Below are positions 21,088 through 29,302 of a DNA stretch of 64,000 bases, one piece after another. Location of the stretch: contig NZ_AP022584.1 of NCBI RefSeq assembly GCF_010731675.1, positions 558,001 through 622,000 of the forward strand. Reading direction: 5' to 3'. Both the position numbers and the translations under genes were made by a program. The notes under the pieces are model-generated. The model was not told the origin of the DNA. It searched no databases and worked only from the letters and a program-made list of their open reading frames with translations. Every line of letters begins with the position of its first letter. The stretch's first letter is position 1. The stretch comes from Mycobacterium marseillense. GTDB lineage: Bacteria; Actinomycetota; Actinomycetes; Mycobacteriales; Mycobacteriaceae.

Positions 21088-21191
21088 TCGATCACTCGCT
21101 CAGGGCCACGGGCTGTTGTGAGACACGAATGCGATGGTGTCATATCTGCAGTCAAGCCACAATGGTGTGCGCCCGCGGCATACTGGCTGTT

Positions 21192-21821
21192 GTGTCGACG
21201 AAGTTGGTGCGATGGGGTGCCGCCGCGCCGTCAGATCGTGGTTCCGCTCGCGACCGATTGCTAGATGCTGCCGAGCGGTGCCTAGAGAGTTGCGGCGTGG
21301 TAGGCACGACCATGGAGGACATCGGCAGAACAGCGGGTGTCTCCAGGGCAACGGTGTATCGCTACTTCCCTAATCGGGAGGCGGTGATGTCGGGCGTCAT
21401 CATTCGCGCCGCCGAGCGCTATCTCGATCGCATCAACCCCCGGATCGCGGAGCACACCGATCTGGGCTCCGCTCTCGTCGATTTCGTGGAATACACAGTT
21501 GAGGCCGCGCGCCGCGAAGAGATCATCGGATTGTTGTTCGGCAGCGACGAGGAACTCGCCGGCGTTGGCCTCGCGGCGGGGACCTCGACGTCACTCTTCG
21601 AACTCGTCACCGAGTTTCTCCGTCCCATCTTCAGGAGACACTGGAGTTACGTAGAACCGGGCGTCTCCGTCGACGACGCCGCCGAGTGGGTTCTCCGCAC
21701 GATACTGAGCCTGCTGACTGTTCGAGGACCGCGGGAGCGCAGTCGTGACGGGCTCCGGACATTTCTTTCAAGGTTTCTCCTTCCCGCAATCCTGGCGAGC
21801 GACCATTGTCGACCGATGTGA
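21192..21821 (+). CDS. TetR-family transcriptional regulator
   Basis: A 209-aa regulator divergent from the dehydrogenase/CMD operon, with about 100 bases between the start sites. The N-terminal HTH is typical: RDRLLDAAERCLESCG, TTMEDIGRTAGVSRATVYRYFPNREAVM. The C-terminal ligand domain (FLRPIFRRHWSYVEPGVSVDDAAEWVLRTILSLL) is of the kind seen near mycobacterial lipid genes. I start at the GTG at 21192; longer frames back to 21129 lack family resemblance. It likely represses the divergent operon and possibly itself. Confidence 0.85.
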   Translation: MSTKLVRWGAAAPSDRGSARDRLLDAAERCLESCGVVGTTMEDIGRTAGVSRATVYRYFPNREAVMSGVIIRAAERYLDRINPRIAEHTDLGSALVDFVEYTVEAARREEIIGLLFGSDEELAGVGLAAGTSTSLFELVTEFLRPIFRRHWSYVEPGVSVDDAAEWVLRTILSLLTVRGPRERSRDGLRTFLSRFLLPAILASDHCRPM

Positions 21822-21868
21822 CAGACAAGGCGTAATGTCTCAACCACAGCTGAGGTAGGAGGCCGGAC

Positions 21869-22312
21869 ATGTCTGTGCAGTTCACCACGTTCAACCAGCA
21901 GGTCGCTGAACAACTGCAGAGCGCAGCAGAAACCACGGGCGGGTTGGCCGGTTACCTCGGCTTCCGGCACACTGACTTCACTGCTGGACGGCTCGTCGCG
22001 GAGATGGACGCACGCGACGACCTGAAGACGCCTTTCGGCAACTTGCATGGCGGCTGCTTGTCGGCCATGGTCGACCATTGCCTTGGAGTGGTGTTTTATC
22101 CCGTGATTCCGATGGGATCCTGGGTCGCGACGACGGAGTTCAAACTGAATTTGCTTCGTCCAGTTTCCAGCGGAACCTGTGTAGCCACGGCTGAGATCAT
22201 CTCGCTGGGCAGAACCAGCGGTGTGGCACGTATCGACATCTGCAACGACGGCAGAGCGGTGTGTGCGGCGCAGGGCACCGTCACCGTCGTCGCACCGAAG
22301 GCCATCTCTTGA
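21869..22312 (+). CDS. PaaI-type hotdog-fold acyl-CoA thioesterase
   Basis: A 147-aa single hotdog-domain protein. The conserved PFGNLHGGCLSAMVDHCLG stretch carries the His-Gly-Gly and acidic residue of the active site. ATTEFKLNLLRPVSSGTCVATAEII is the central strand pair. Such proteins release free acids and CoA from acyl- or aryl-CoA. It starts 48 bases after the TetR gene and its stop overlaps the hydrolase start (TGATG), so the two act as a pair. Confidence 0.85.
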   Translation: MSVQFTTFNQQVAEQLQSAAETTGGLAGYLGFRHTDFTAGRLVAEMDARDDLKTPFGNLHGGCLSAMVDHCLGVVFYPVIPMGSWVATTEFKLNLLRPVSSGTCVATAEIISLGRTSGVARIDICNDGRAVCAAQGTVTVVAPKAIS

Positions 22313-23223
22313 TGTCTGCAAACAGAGCACATGATTTGTCCGCTCCTGTCGTCGAGCGCGTGCCCACGGTGGATGGGCTCTCGCTGGCGGTCGACTTCTA
22401 CCGCTGTGACGGACCGCGGGCGGTCGTGTTGCTCCTTCACGGCGGTGGTCAGAGCCGGCACGCCTGGGATGTCACCGCCCAACGATTGCATCAGCGGGGC
22501 TACACCGTTGCCGCCTACGACGCAAGGGGACATGGTGACAGCGACTGGGATCCAGACGGACGCTATGACATCGAACGGCTGGGGTCCGACCTGTTGGCCG
22601 TGCGCGCGTACGCCGGCTCCGCCCGCCCAGTTGCCGCGATCGGGGCATCGTTGGGCGGTTTGACCATCCTCGGCACGCACTTGCTCGCCCCATCGGAGCT
22701 ATGGCAGGCCGTCGTCCTGGTTGACATCACTCCGCGAATGCAGATGCACGGCGCCCGCCGAGTCCTATCGTTCATGTCGGCCCATCCCGAAGGTTTCGAC
22801 AGCCTAGAGTCGGCCGCTGACGTGATCGCCGCCTACAACCCGCACCGCCCTCGCCCCGAAAACGTCGACGGCCTTCAAAAAGTCCTCCGCCGACGTGGAG
22901 ACGGTCGCTGGGCCTGGCGATGGGATCCGGCGTTTGCGACGTCGAATTTTCAGTTCCTGCAGAGTGATTCAGACGACGGCGCAGAGGAGTTCGAGATGAT
23001 GAGCGCATTCCTTGTCGATGGCGCGCGACAGGTGTCCGCGCCGGCGCTGCTGGTCCGCGGCCTGCTGTCGGACATAGTCTCCGAAGAGACAGTGAAGGAT
23101 TTCCTCACCTTGGTTCCCCACGCGCAAACCGTTGACGTGTCAGGCGCGGGCCACATGGTTGCTGGCGACAACAACGACGCATTCTCGACGGCGGTCGTCG
23201 ACTTTCTCGACCGTACCGTTTGA
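22312..23223 (+). CDS. Alpha/beta-hydrolase
   Basis: A 303-aa alpha/beta-hydrolase. The oxyanion-side motif is LLLHGGGQSRHAW, the nucleophile elbow GASLGG (Ser), the likely acid Asp lies in LLSDIVSEE, and the catalytic His in GAGHMVAGDNNDAF. Family members include esterases, epoxide hydrolases and C-C bond hydrolases; Ser at the elbow fits an esterase or C-C hydrolase. The ATG at 22312 shares a base with the thioesterase stop. The substrate cannot be told. Confidence 0.85.
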   Translation: MSANRAHDLSAPVVERVPTVDGLSLAVDFYRCDGPRAVVLLLHGGGQSRHAWDVTAQRLHQRGYTVAAYDARGHGDSDWDPDGRYDIERLGSDLLAVRAYAGSARPVAAIGASLGGLTILGTHLLAPSELWQAVVLVDITPRMQMHGARRVLSFMSAHPEGFDSLESAADVIAAYNPHRPRPENVDGLQKVLRRRGDGRWAWRWDPAFATSNFQFLQSDSDDGAEEFEMMSAFLVDGARQVSAPALLVRGLLSDIVSEETVKDFLTLVPHAQTVDVSGAGHMVAGDNNDAFSTAVVDFLDRTV

Positions 23224-23276
23224 CGCCAGTCGTCGGGCTGCGCGGGAGATCCCAGTTCGCCACCTATTCTGCTCGT

Positions 23277-23894
23277 ATGCCAACTGATTCGGCGCGGATG
23301 TCGTTTCGCCGACATATCCGCGAGCAGGTCTTGAGGGCGACACGGGAACTCACCATTGAGAAGGGCTGGGAACAAGTCCGAGTGAGTGAGGTCGCCGAAC
23401 TTGTCGGCGTCTCCCGACCGACGCTATACAAGGAGTTCGGCGATAAGCAGGGACTTGGTGACGCGCTCGTGGTGGCCGAGGGTCAGCGCTTCCTGGAGGG
23501 TATCCACGCCATTCTCGCCGAACACACCGGCGACGTTCAGGGCGGCATCACCGCAGCGGTGCGGTTCACCCTGCGTGAAGCAGAAGCCAGTCCGCTCCTG
23601 AAGTCGGTGCTGACGTCCAACCACTCAGGGGATGATCGCGCCGGTGCGCCGACGACGGGCGTTCTTCCTCTCCTGCCGACATCGGCGTCCCTGCTCCAGC
23701 TCTCCTCCGCGGCTTTGGTCGCGTGGTTTCACGACCACTTCGCCGATCTCGACTCCGAAGACGTCGAGGAGGTCGCAGACGTTCTGGTGCGGCTCACCGT
23801 GAGTCACGTCGTTCTTCCCTCCGCGGACATCGCCACCACGGGTGCGCGGATCTCGCGGGTGGCGCTCCGCTACCTCGGCGTTGGCTATAGATAG
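23277..23894 (+). CDS. TetR-family transcriptional regulator
   Basis: A 205-aa regulator with a clear N-terminal HTH (REQVLRATRELTIEKGWEQVRVSEVAELVGVSRPTLYKEFGDKQGL) and a variable ligand domain. I use the ATG at 23277; upstream codons to 23220 overlap the previous gene and are not conserved-looking. It lies 53 bases after the hydrolase in the same direction, so it may be co-transcribed with the thioesterase/hydrolase pair and feed back on it. The DNA after its stop is transposon debris. Confidence 0.83.
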   Translation: MPTDSARMSFRRHIREQVLRATRELTIEKGWEQVRVSEVAELVGVSRPTLYKEFGDKQGLGDALVVAEGQRFLEGIHAILAEHTGDVQGGITAAVRFTLREAEASPLLKSVLTSNHSGDDRAGAPTTGVLPLLPTSASLLQLSSAALVAWFHDHFADLDSEDVEEVADVLVRLTVSHVVLPSADIATTGARISRVALRYLGVGYR

Positions 23895-24091
23895 CTGTGA
23901 CTTGAGCGGTCTTGGCCTCGATCCACTGACAATGGACTGTTTGTCGGGGTGTCGGGATAAGGAAAGTGCGTTCTGAGCTGGGAAGATTGATATTGTTCAG
24001 GCAACAATCGGTCCAGTTCGAGAACGGCACTTCCGGCGCGAGTGTCCCACACGTTCACCCCGCGGTCCGATGTGTTCGATGAGGATATCTG

Positions 24092-24472
24092 GTGTCGTGC
24101 GCGGGCCTGGTGCCGGTGATGGCGCTGGCTGAGCAGGCAGGCCTATCGGAGTTGTTGGCCAACAAGATTCACATCGCAGCTCCCAGGGTCAAGTCGAGGT
24201 CGGCCAATCCGGCTCCGAAACTGGCCACCCTGATCGCGAGCATGTAAGCGGGCGCGGATTACATCGATGATGTCGACCTGGTCCGCGCTGGCGGCATAAA
24301 TCCCTTTTTCCGCCGGGTGTATCCCCCGTCAACGATGGGAACGCTGTTGCGGGAGTTCACTTTCGGTCATGCCCGCCAATTGGATTCGGTGCTGGCCGAG
24401 CATCTGGCCGGCTTGTGTGACCGGGTGAATCTGCTGCCCGGCGCGCAGGCTCGGGCCTCCATCGAACACCCG
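24092..24472 (+). pseudogene. Remnant of IS1380-family transposase
   Basis: Starting at a GTG, the frame reads SCAGLVPVMALAEQAGLSELLANK, then hits a TAA at 24245-24247. It continues in the same frame as AGADYIDDVDLVRAGG, YPPSTMGTLLREFTFGHARQLDSVLAEHLAGL. This is the N-terminal third of an IS1380-type transposase. The sequence just before (FDEDI in another frame) suggests a frameshift near 24090. The rest of the transposase and any terminal repeat are gone. The whole 23.9-24.5 kb gap is this debris. Confidence 0.72.
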
Positions 24473-24534
24473 GGGAGAGGCGACGCTGCAGAAAGACGCC
24501 GCAAAGGTCGGATCTCCGGACCCGCCGGGACAGC

Positions 24535-25545
24535 TCAATGTGGTGAGAGCCGGAACTCGCTCGGAGAGCGGCCGGTCCATCGCTTGAAGGCGTGTGAGAA
24601 GTTGGCGAGGTCGCTGTATCCGAGATCCGTGGCTATCTCACTCACCGATAGGGATCGGTCGAGTAGCTGCAGCATCGCGCGCTCGCGCAGGAATGCTTGG
24701 CGCAACTCGCGAAAGGTGGTCTCCTCTTCGGAGAGGCGCCGCTTGAGTGTGCTGGTGGACATTGACAGCTCATGTGCGAACCAATGTTTACTTCGGCGTC
24801 CGGGCTCCTTCTGCAGCAGCCGTCTCACCTTCTCCGAGAACGACGTGGTTTCGCTCCGCTGGTCGAGAGTTCGCTGCAGATCGACGATGGCGAGTCGGTA
24901 TGCGACGGGATCGGAGAACCGGCACACCTCGTTGAGCGTGTCCGCGGGAACATGGAGGAAGGACATCGGAGCGTCGAAGAACAGGCGCCCGGCGGTAAGG
25001 TCGTCCTCGCGATCTTTCAAGGCGGCGGGCGCTGGCCAACTCAAGTGGAGTGTGAGGGTCGGCGCCGCACGGACGAGCATGTCCAGCAGTCGCAACAACG
25101 CCAACCCGGCGTACGTGACGGCGAGGCAGTCCAGGGCCCGATCGCTGGTGTGTCCCCAGAGCCCGACGGTGAGGCCTTGGTCATCTGGATGAAACTGTGC
25201 TTTGACAGCCGTCGTGATCAACGGCAGATAAGTCAGCAGCTCTACGATCTCGGCCACTGAGCCCGCGCTGACCAGCGGAACACTCAGCGGGCCGAAGGAC
25301 GTCAACTGTGCCTGTTCGGCTAACGCAAATCCGAGCAGCGTTGCCTGATCGATGTCTAGACCGGGGTACGCCTCACGAAACCACCGTAACGGGGCCTGGA
25401 CATCACGCTGAATCAGCGTCGCCTCGTCGGTTCCTTCGCGAGCCATGATGTTGCGAAGCCGCGCGACGGCGTCTGGGTCAAACGCCGGGCTCTCGAGCAT
25501 TTGCACGAATGCGAGTGGGGGCACACCCGCGTCATTGGGGTTCAC
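24535..25545 (-). CDS. AraC-family transcriptional regulator, likely activator of the CYP153 operon
   Basis: A 336-aa protein with an AraC-type N-terminal ligand domain of the OruR/ArgR-like kind. The C-terminal double HTH reads AHELSMSTSTLKRRLSEEETTFRELRQAFL and SVSEIATDLGYSDLANFSHAFKRWTGRSPSEFR. It is divergent from the ferredoxin-CYP153-reductase genes across 117 bases. AraC regulators divergent from CYP153 or AlkB operons are known in alkane degraders. It is therefore the likely alkane- or alkanol-responsive activator (inference). Confidence 0.88.
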   Translation of the reverse strand: MNPNDAGVPPLAFVQMLESPAFDPDAVARLRNIMAREGTDEATLIQRDVQAPLRWFREAYPGLDIDQATLLGFALAEQAQLTSFGPLSVPLVSAGSVAEIVELLTYLPLITTAVKAQFHPDDQGLTVGLWGHTSDRALDCLAVTYAGLALLRLLDMLVRAAPTLTLHLSWPAPAALKDREDDLTAGRLFFDAPMSFLHVPADTLNEVCRFSDPVAYRLAIVDLQRTLDQRSETTSFSEKVRRLLQKEPGRRSKHWFAHELSMSTSTLKRRLSEEETTFRELRQAFLRERAMLQLLDRSLSVSEIATDLGYSDLANFSHAFKRWTGRSPSEFRLSPH

Positions 25546-25662
25546 TGACCATGGCCCCTTTGAGCCGAAATCACAAGTTTCTGACTCCGGCGAACATAGC
25601 CGCAGCGCTCATCTGGCGCAAGACTTGTGTCAAGTAACTGAGGACACGCAAGGAGCCTGGCT
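25546..25662. promoter_or_regulatory. Divergent promoter region AraC / CYP153 operon
   Basis: This 117-base intergenic region serves both directions. It contains an inverted repeat CTTG-TGT-CAAG at 25624-25634, close to the ferredoxin gene. An AAGGAG ribosome site lies shortly before the ferredoxin ATG at 25663. The repeat is a candidate regulator or RNA-polymerase site; no full -10/-35 pair is obvious. Confidence 0.4.
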
Positions 25663-25983
25663 ATGGCAGTTGTCACATTTGTCTCCCACGGCGGCGAGAA
25701 GTATGAGGCGCCTCTCGAGGAAGGTCAGTCACTGATGCGGGTCGCGACCAACAATGCGGTGCCCGGCATCGACGGCGACTGCGGAGGCGAAGCCGCGTGC
25801 GGCACCTGCCATGTGATCGTCGATCCGCAATGGTCCGATCGGGTCGGCCTCTCCGGGGCCAATGAAGAGGAGATGCTCGCGATGAACCCCGAGCGTCAGC
25901 CGACCTCCCGGCTGTCCTGCCAGATGCAGGTCTCTGAGGCGTGGGACGGTTTGATCGTCCATCTGCCCGAGTTCCAACTGTGA
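25663..25983 (+). CDS. 2Fe-2S ferredoxin (putidaredoxin/adrenodoxin type)
   Basis: A 106-aa electron carrier. The cluster cysteines fit the C-x5-C-x2-C ... C pattern: DCGGEAACGTCHVIV near residues 38-50 and RLSCQM near residue 84. It is the first gene of the CYP153 unit and would pass electrons from the downstream reductase to the P450. The start has a good ribosome site, and the P450 GTG follows after 20 bases. Confidence 0.93.
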   Translation: MAVVTFVSHGGEKYEAPLEEGQSLMRVATNNAVPGIDGDCGGEAACGTCHVIVDPQWSDRVGLSGANEEEMLAMNPERQPTSRLSCQMQVSEAWDGLIVHLPEFQL

Positions 25984-26003
25984 TGACGAAAGAGAGGTGA
26001 GAC

Positions 26004-27395
26004 GTGAGCAATATTCGCGAGGCAGTCACTGCCAAGGCTCAGGCAACAATTCCGATGGACCGAATAATCCAGGGCGCCCACCTCTACGACAGAACGCGGC
26101 GCTGGGTCACCGGCACCAACGGTGAAAAAATCTTCATCGAGCGACCGATCCCGCCGGCTGACGAGGTTGAACTGACCGACATCGACCTTAGCAATCCTTT
26201 CCTCTATCGTCAGGGTCGCTGGAAGTCCTATTACGAGCGCCTACGCAACGAGGCTCCCGTGCACTATCAGGCCCACAGCGCGTTCGGCCCGTTCTGGTCG
26301 GTGACGCGGCATGCCGACATCGTGGCCGTCGACAAGAACCACGAGGTCTTCTCCTCCGAGCCGTTCATCGTCATCGGGAGCCCGCCGCGCTTCCTCGACA
26401 TTGCGATGTTCATCGCGATGGACCCCCCGAAACACGACCGGCAACGGCAGGCTGTCCAGGGTGTGGTCGCACCGAAGAACCTGCGTGAGATGGAGGGCCT
26501 CATCCGCGAGCGGGTGGTAGACGTGCTCGACGCTCTGCCGCTTGGCGAACCGTTCAACTGGGTGCAGCACGTCTCGATCGAGCTAACCGCGCGCATGCTG
26601 GCCACGCTGCTGGACTTCCCGTACGAGCAGCGGCGCAAGCTCGTCCAATGGTCCGATCTCGCCACCTCCATGGAGCAAGCCAACGGTGGGCCCTCGGACA
26701 ACGACGAGATATTTCGCGGCATGGTCGATATGGCTAGAGGTCTCAGCGCTCACTGGCGGGACAAGGCAGCCCGGAAAGCTGCCGGAGAGCTGCCCGGCTT
26801 CGATCTGATCACCATGTTGCAGAGCGACGAGAGCACCAAGGACCTGATCGATCGCCCGATGGAGTTCTTGGGCAACTTGGTATTGCTGATCGTGGGTGGC
26901 AACGATACGACCCGCAATTCCATGAGCGGTGGTGTTCTGGCGCTGAACGAGTTCCCTGACCAGTTTGAGAAGCTGAAGGCGAACCCCGAGCTGATCCCCA
27001 ACATGGTCTCGGAGATCATCCGGTGGCAAACCCCGCTCGCGCATATGCGCCGGATCGCCAAGGCCGACACTGTGCTCAACGGGCAGTTCATCCGCAAGGG
27101 CGATAAGGTCCTGATGTGGTACGCCTCGGGCAACCGCGACGAGCGCGTGTTCGATCGGCCCGATGACCTGATTATCGACCGGGCCAACGCCCGTAACCAC
27201 ATCTCCTTCGGTTTCGGCGTGCACCGCTGTATGGGTAACCGGCTGGCCGAGATGCAGTTGCGGATCCTGTGGGAGGAGCTGCTTCCGCGGTTCGAGAACA
27301 TCGAGGTCGTCGGTGAGCCCGAGTACGTGCAGTCCAACTTCGTGAGGGGGATCAGTAAGCTGATGGTCCGCCTCATCCCGAAAGGTGGCGCATGA
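26004..27395 (+). CDS. Cytochrome P450 of the CYP153 family, alkane terminal hydroxylase
   Basis: A 463-aa soluble P450. The heme-binding loop FGFGVHRCMGNRLAE places the cysteine ligand near residue 409. The I-helix LLIVGGNDTTRNSMSGG and the ExxR in SEIIRWQ are present. The N-terminal IPMDRIIQGAHLYDR and ERPIPPADEVELTDIDLSNPFLYRQ stretches are strongly CYP153-like (I recall close similarity to the M. marinum enzyme). CYP153 enzymes hydroxylate medium-chain alkanes and fatty acids at the terminal carbon. The flanking ferredoxin and reductase complete the three-part system. It overlaps the reductase by 4 bases. Confidence 0.9.
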   Translation: MSNIREAVTAKAQATIPMDRIIQGAHLYDRTRRWVTGTNGEKIFIERPIPPADEVELTDIDLSNPFLYRQGRWKSYYERLRNEAPVHYQAHSAFGPFWSVTRHADIVAVDKNHEVFSSEPFIVIGSPPRFLDIAMFIAMDPPKHDRQRQAVQGVVAPKNLREMEGLIRERVVDVLDALPLGEPFNWVQHVSIELTARMLATLLDFPYEQRRKLVQWSDLATSMEQANGGPSDNDEIFRGMVDMARGLSAHWRDKAARKAAGELPGFDLITMLQSDESTKDLIDRPMEFLGNLVLLIVGGNDTTRNSMSGGVLALNEFPDQFEKLKANPELIPNMVSEIIRWQTPLAHMRRIAKADTVLNGQFIRKGDKVLMWYASGNRDERVFDRPDDLIIDRANARNHISFGFGVHRCMGNRLAEMQLRILWEELLPRFENIEVVGEPEYVQSNFVRGISKLMVRLIPKGGA

Positions 27396-28594
27396 CCGTG
27401 CAGCGAGCGGTCATCGCGGGGGCCAGCCACGCGGGCACCCAGCTCGCCGCCAGTCTTCGCCGAGAAGGGTGGGACGGCGAGATCGTCCTCGTCGGCGATG
27501 AGTCGGCGTTGCCCTACCAGCGGCCCCCGCTGTCCAAGTCGTACCTGGCCGACAAATGCGAACTGGCCGAACTCGCGATCCGCAACTCGGATTTCTACGC
27601 CAAGCAGCGGATCCGACTCCTGGATGCGACGGTGGCGGCGATCGACCGCTCGGCTGGTCATGTCGTGCTGAGTACCGGCGACGCACTGCCCTACGACAAG
27701 CTCGCGCTGTGCACTGGCGCCCGGCCTCGTCGGCTCCCCACCCCGGGAGCGGACCTGGCCGGAGTCTTCTACCTACGCACCGCCGCGGACGGCGAGATGA
27801 TCCGAGAGGCCGCCGGCCCCGGGCGTCGGGCGGTGATCGTGGGCGGCGGCTACATCGGACTGGAGACAGCCGCCTCGTTGCGTGCACTGGGTCTGGAGGT
27901 CACCCTGCTCGAGGCGACCGGGCGCGTCCTTGAACGGGTCACCGCCCCGGAGGTATCGGAGTTCTTCGACCGGATCCACCGGGAGGAGGGCGTCAACATC
28001 CGGACGGGCACGCTGGTCGAGGCTCTGTCCGGCGACGGCAGGGTCCGCGAAGTAATCCTGGCCAGTGGCGAATCAATTCCCGCCGACCTCGTCATTGTCG
28101 GCATCGGCGTGGAGCCGAACACCGAGCTCGCCGCCACCGCGGGCCTGGTCGTCGACAACGGCGTCGTGATCGACGATCGGGCCCGGACTAGCGACCCCGA
28201 CATCGTGGCCGCCGGGGACTGCGCCAGCCACGACATGGCCCGTTACGGCCGTCGCATCCGCCTGGAGTCCGTGCCGAGCGCGGCCGAGCAGGCCAAGGTC
28301 GCCGCCGCGACCGTCTGTGGGAAGTCCAAGAAGATTGCGGCCCTTCCATGGTTCTGGTCAGATCAATACGACCTCAAGCTCCAGATCGCCGGTCTCAACA
28401 CCGGGTACGACGAGGTCGTCCTCAGCGGCGACCCGACCCGGGACCGCGACTTCACCTGCTTCTACCTCCGTGCCGGCGAGCTCATTGCCGCCGACTGCAT
28501 CAACCGTCCCCGCGACTTCATGTTCAGCAAGCGGGTCATCACGCAGCAAGTCGCCGTCGAACGGGCCGAACTGGTGCTCGCCGGCTCGGACTGA
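27392..28594 (+). CDS. NAD(P)H-dependent ferredoxin reductase (putidaredoxin/rubredoxin reductase type)
   Basis: A 400-aa FAD flavoprotein. The N-terminal dinucleotide motif is the variant GASHAGTQLA. The second, for NAD(P)H, is VIVGGGYIGLETAASL near residue 150. The FAD-ribityl motif is TSDPDIVAAGDCAS near residue 270. It donates electrons through the ferredoxin to CYP153. The ATG overlaps the P450 stop by 4 bases, so reductase and P450 are co-translated. About 250 bases without a gene follow. Confidence 0.93.
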   Translation: MTVQRAVIAGASHAGTQLAASLRREGWDGEIVLVGDESALPYQRPPLSKSYLADKCELAELAIRNSDFYAKQRIRLLDATVAAIDRSAGHVVLSTGDALPYDKLALCTGARPRRLPTPGADLAGVFYLRTAADGEMIREAAGPGRRAVIVGGGYIGLETAASLRALGLEVTLLEATGRVLERVTAPEVSEFFDRIHREEGVNIRTGTLVEALSGDGRVREVILASGESIPADLVIVGIGVEPNTELAATAGLVVDNGVVIDDRARTSDPDIVAAGDCASHDMARYGRRIRLESVPSAAEQAKVAAATVCGKSKKIAALPWFWSDQYDLKLQIAGLNTGYDEVVLSGDPTRDRDFTCFYLRAGELIAADCINRPRDFMFSKRVITQQVAVERAELVLAGSD

Positions 28595-28810
28595 GGTGCC
28601 GGCGGTGCGTAGGCGGTGGGAACGACGACGGCGGATGCGACGCGTGTCTTGGAGAGGTACTTCAGTGACAATTGCCATCCAGCCCCGCTGGCAAAGGAAC
28701 GCTAGCGGCTGCCCGGCGGTCGCCTTGGCGCAGCGCATCAGGACCTAGTGGGGTTTCCCAACGAGCATGACGATTCTTTCCGGAGGAGCAGCGTCAGAAG
28801 TCGGTGCCTG

Positions 28811-28830
28811 TTCTGTTCTGTTCTGTTCTG
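28811..28830. repeat. Short tandem repeat (TTCTG)x4
   Basis: Four perfect 5-bp units lie in the gap between the reductase and the SCP2-like gene, 26 bases before the latter's likely start. A pentamer run in an otherwise high-GC genome is unusual and could vary in copy number, changing spacing in the leader. No function is shown. Confidence 0.8.
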
Positions 28831-28855
28831 ACAATGAGGTTAGTTGAGGTTGACG

Positions 28856-29266
28856 GTGGCGGTATTTAGGGACGAGGACGAGGTCTATGCCTTCCTGGGC
28901 GGGATCTTTCGGCGGGGTTTGGAGAAGGAAGGTCTGGCGGACAAGCTCGCGAATTCGGGTGTGGTGTTGCGGGTGCATTACACAGATCCGGATGCGGTTG
29001 TGACGGTGGACATGCCGAACAAGGTGGTGGAGACCGGAGCGGCCAGTACCGCGGTGCCCAACGTGGAGTTGTTCATGTCGGCAGACACGGGGAACAAGTT
29101 CTGGTTGGGGAAGGTGAACTTGACGATGGCGATGGCCAAGGGAACGGTACGTGCGAAAGGTCCGGTGCCGAAGTTGATCAAGTTGATCCCGCAGGCCAAG
29201 AACCTGTTCCCCGAGTACCGGTTGATGCTGGAGAGCCAGAATCGGCAGGACCTCATCGATGCGTGA
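28856..29266 (+). CDS. SCP2-like sterol/lipid-binding protein
   Basis: A 136-aa protein of the SCP2 sterol-transfer fold (AVFRDEDEVYAFLGGIFRRGLEK ... GNKFWLGKVNLTMAMAKGTVRAKGP). Such proteins bind hydrophobic acyl or sterol ligands and are frequent beside mycobacterial alkane and sterol genes. I prefer the GTG at 28856; a TTG at 28844 is possible. It lies 36 bases before the acyl-CoA ligase, so it may present substrate to that enzyme (inference). Confidence 0.78.
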   Translation: MAVFRDEDEVYAFLGGIFRRGLEKEGLADKLANSGVVLRVHYTDPDAVVTVDMPNKVVETGAASTAVPNVELFMSADTGNKFWLGKVNLTMAMAKGTVRAKGPVPKLIKLIPQAKNLFPEYRLMLESQNRQDLIDA

Positions 29267-29302
29267 CCCTCGCCTCACCGCGGGCTGTAGGGCGGGTGTG
29301 CG

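Noticed and set aside
24317..25192. 291-codon plus-strand frame
   Set aside because: Only its first ~55 codons are the IS1380 transposase remnant; the rest is antisense to the AraC regulator.
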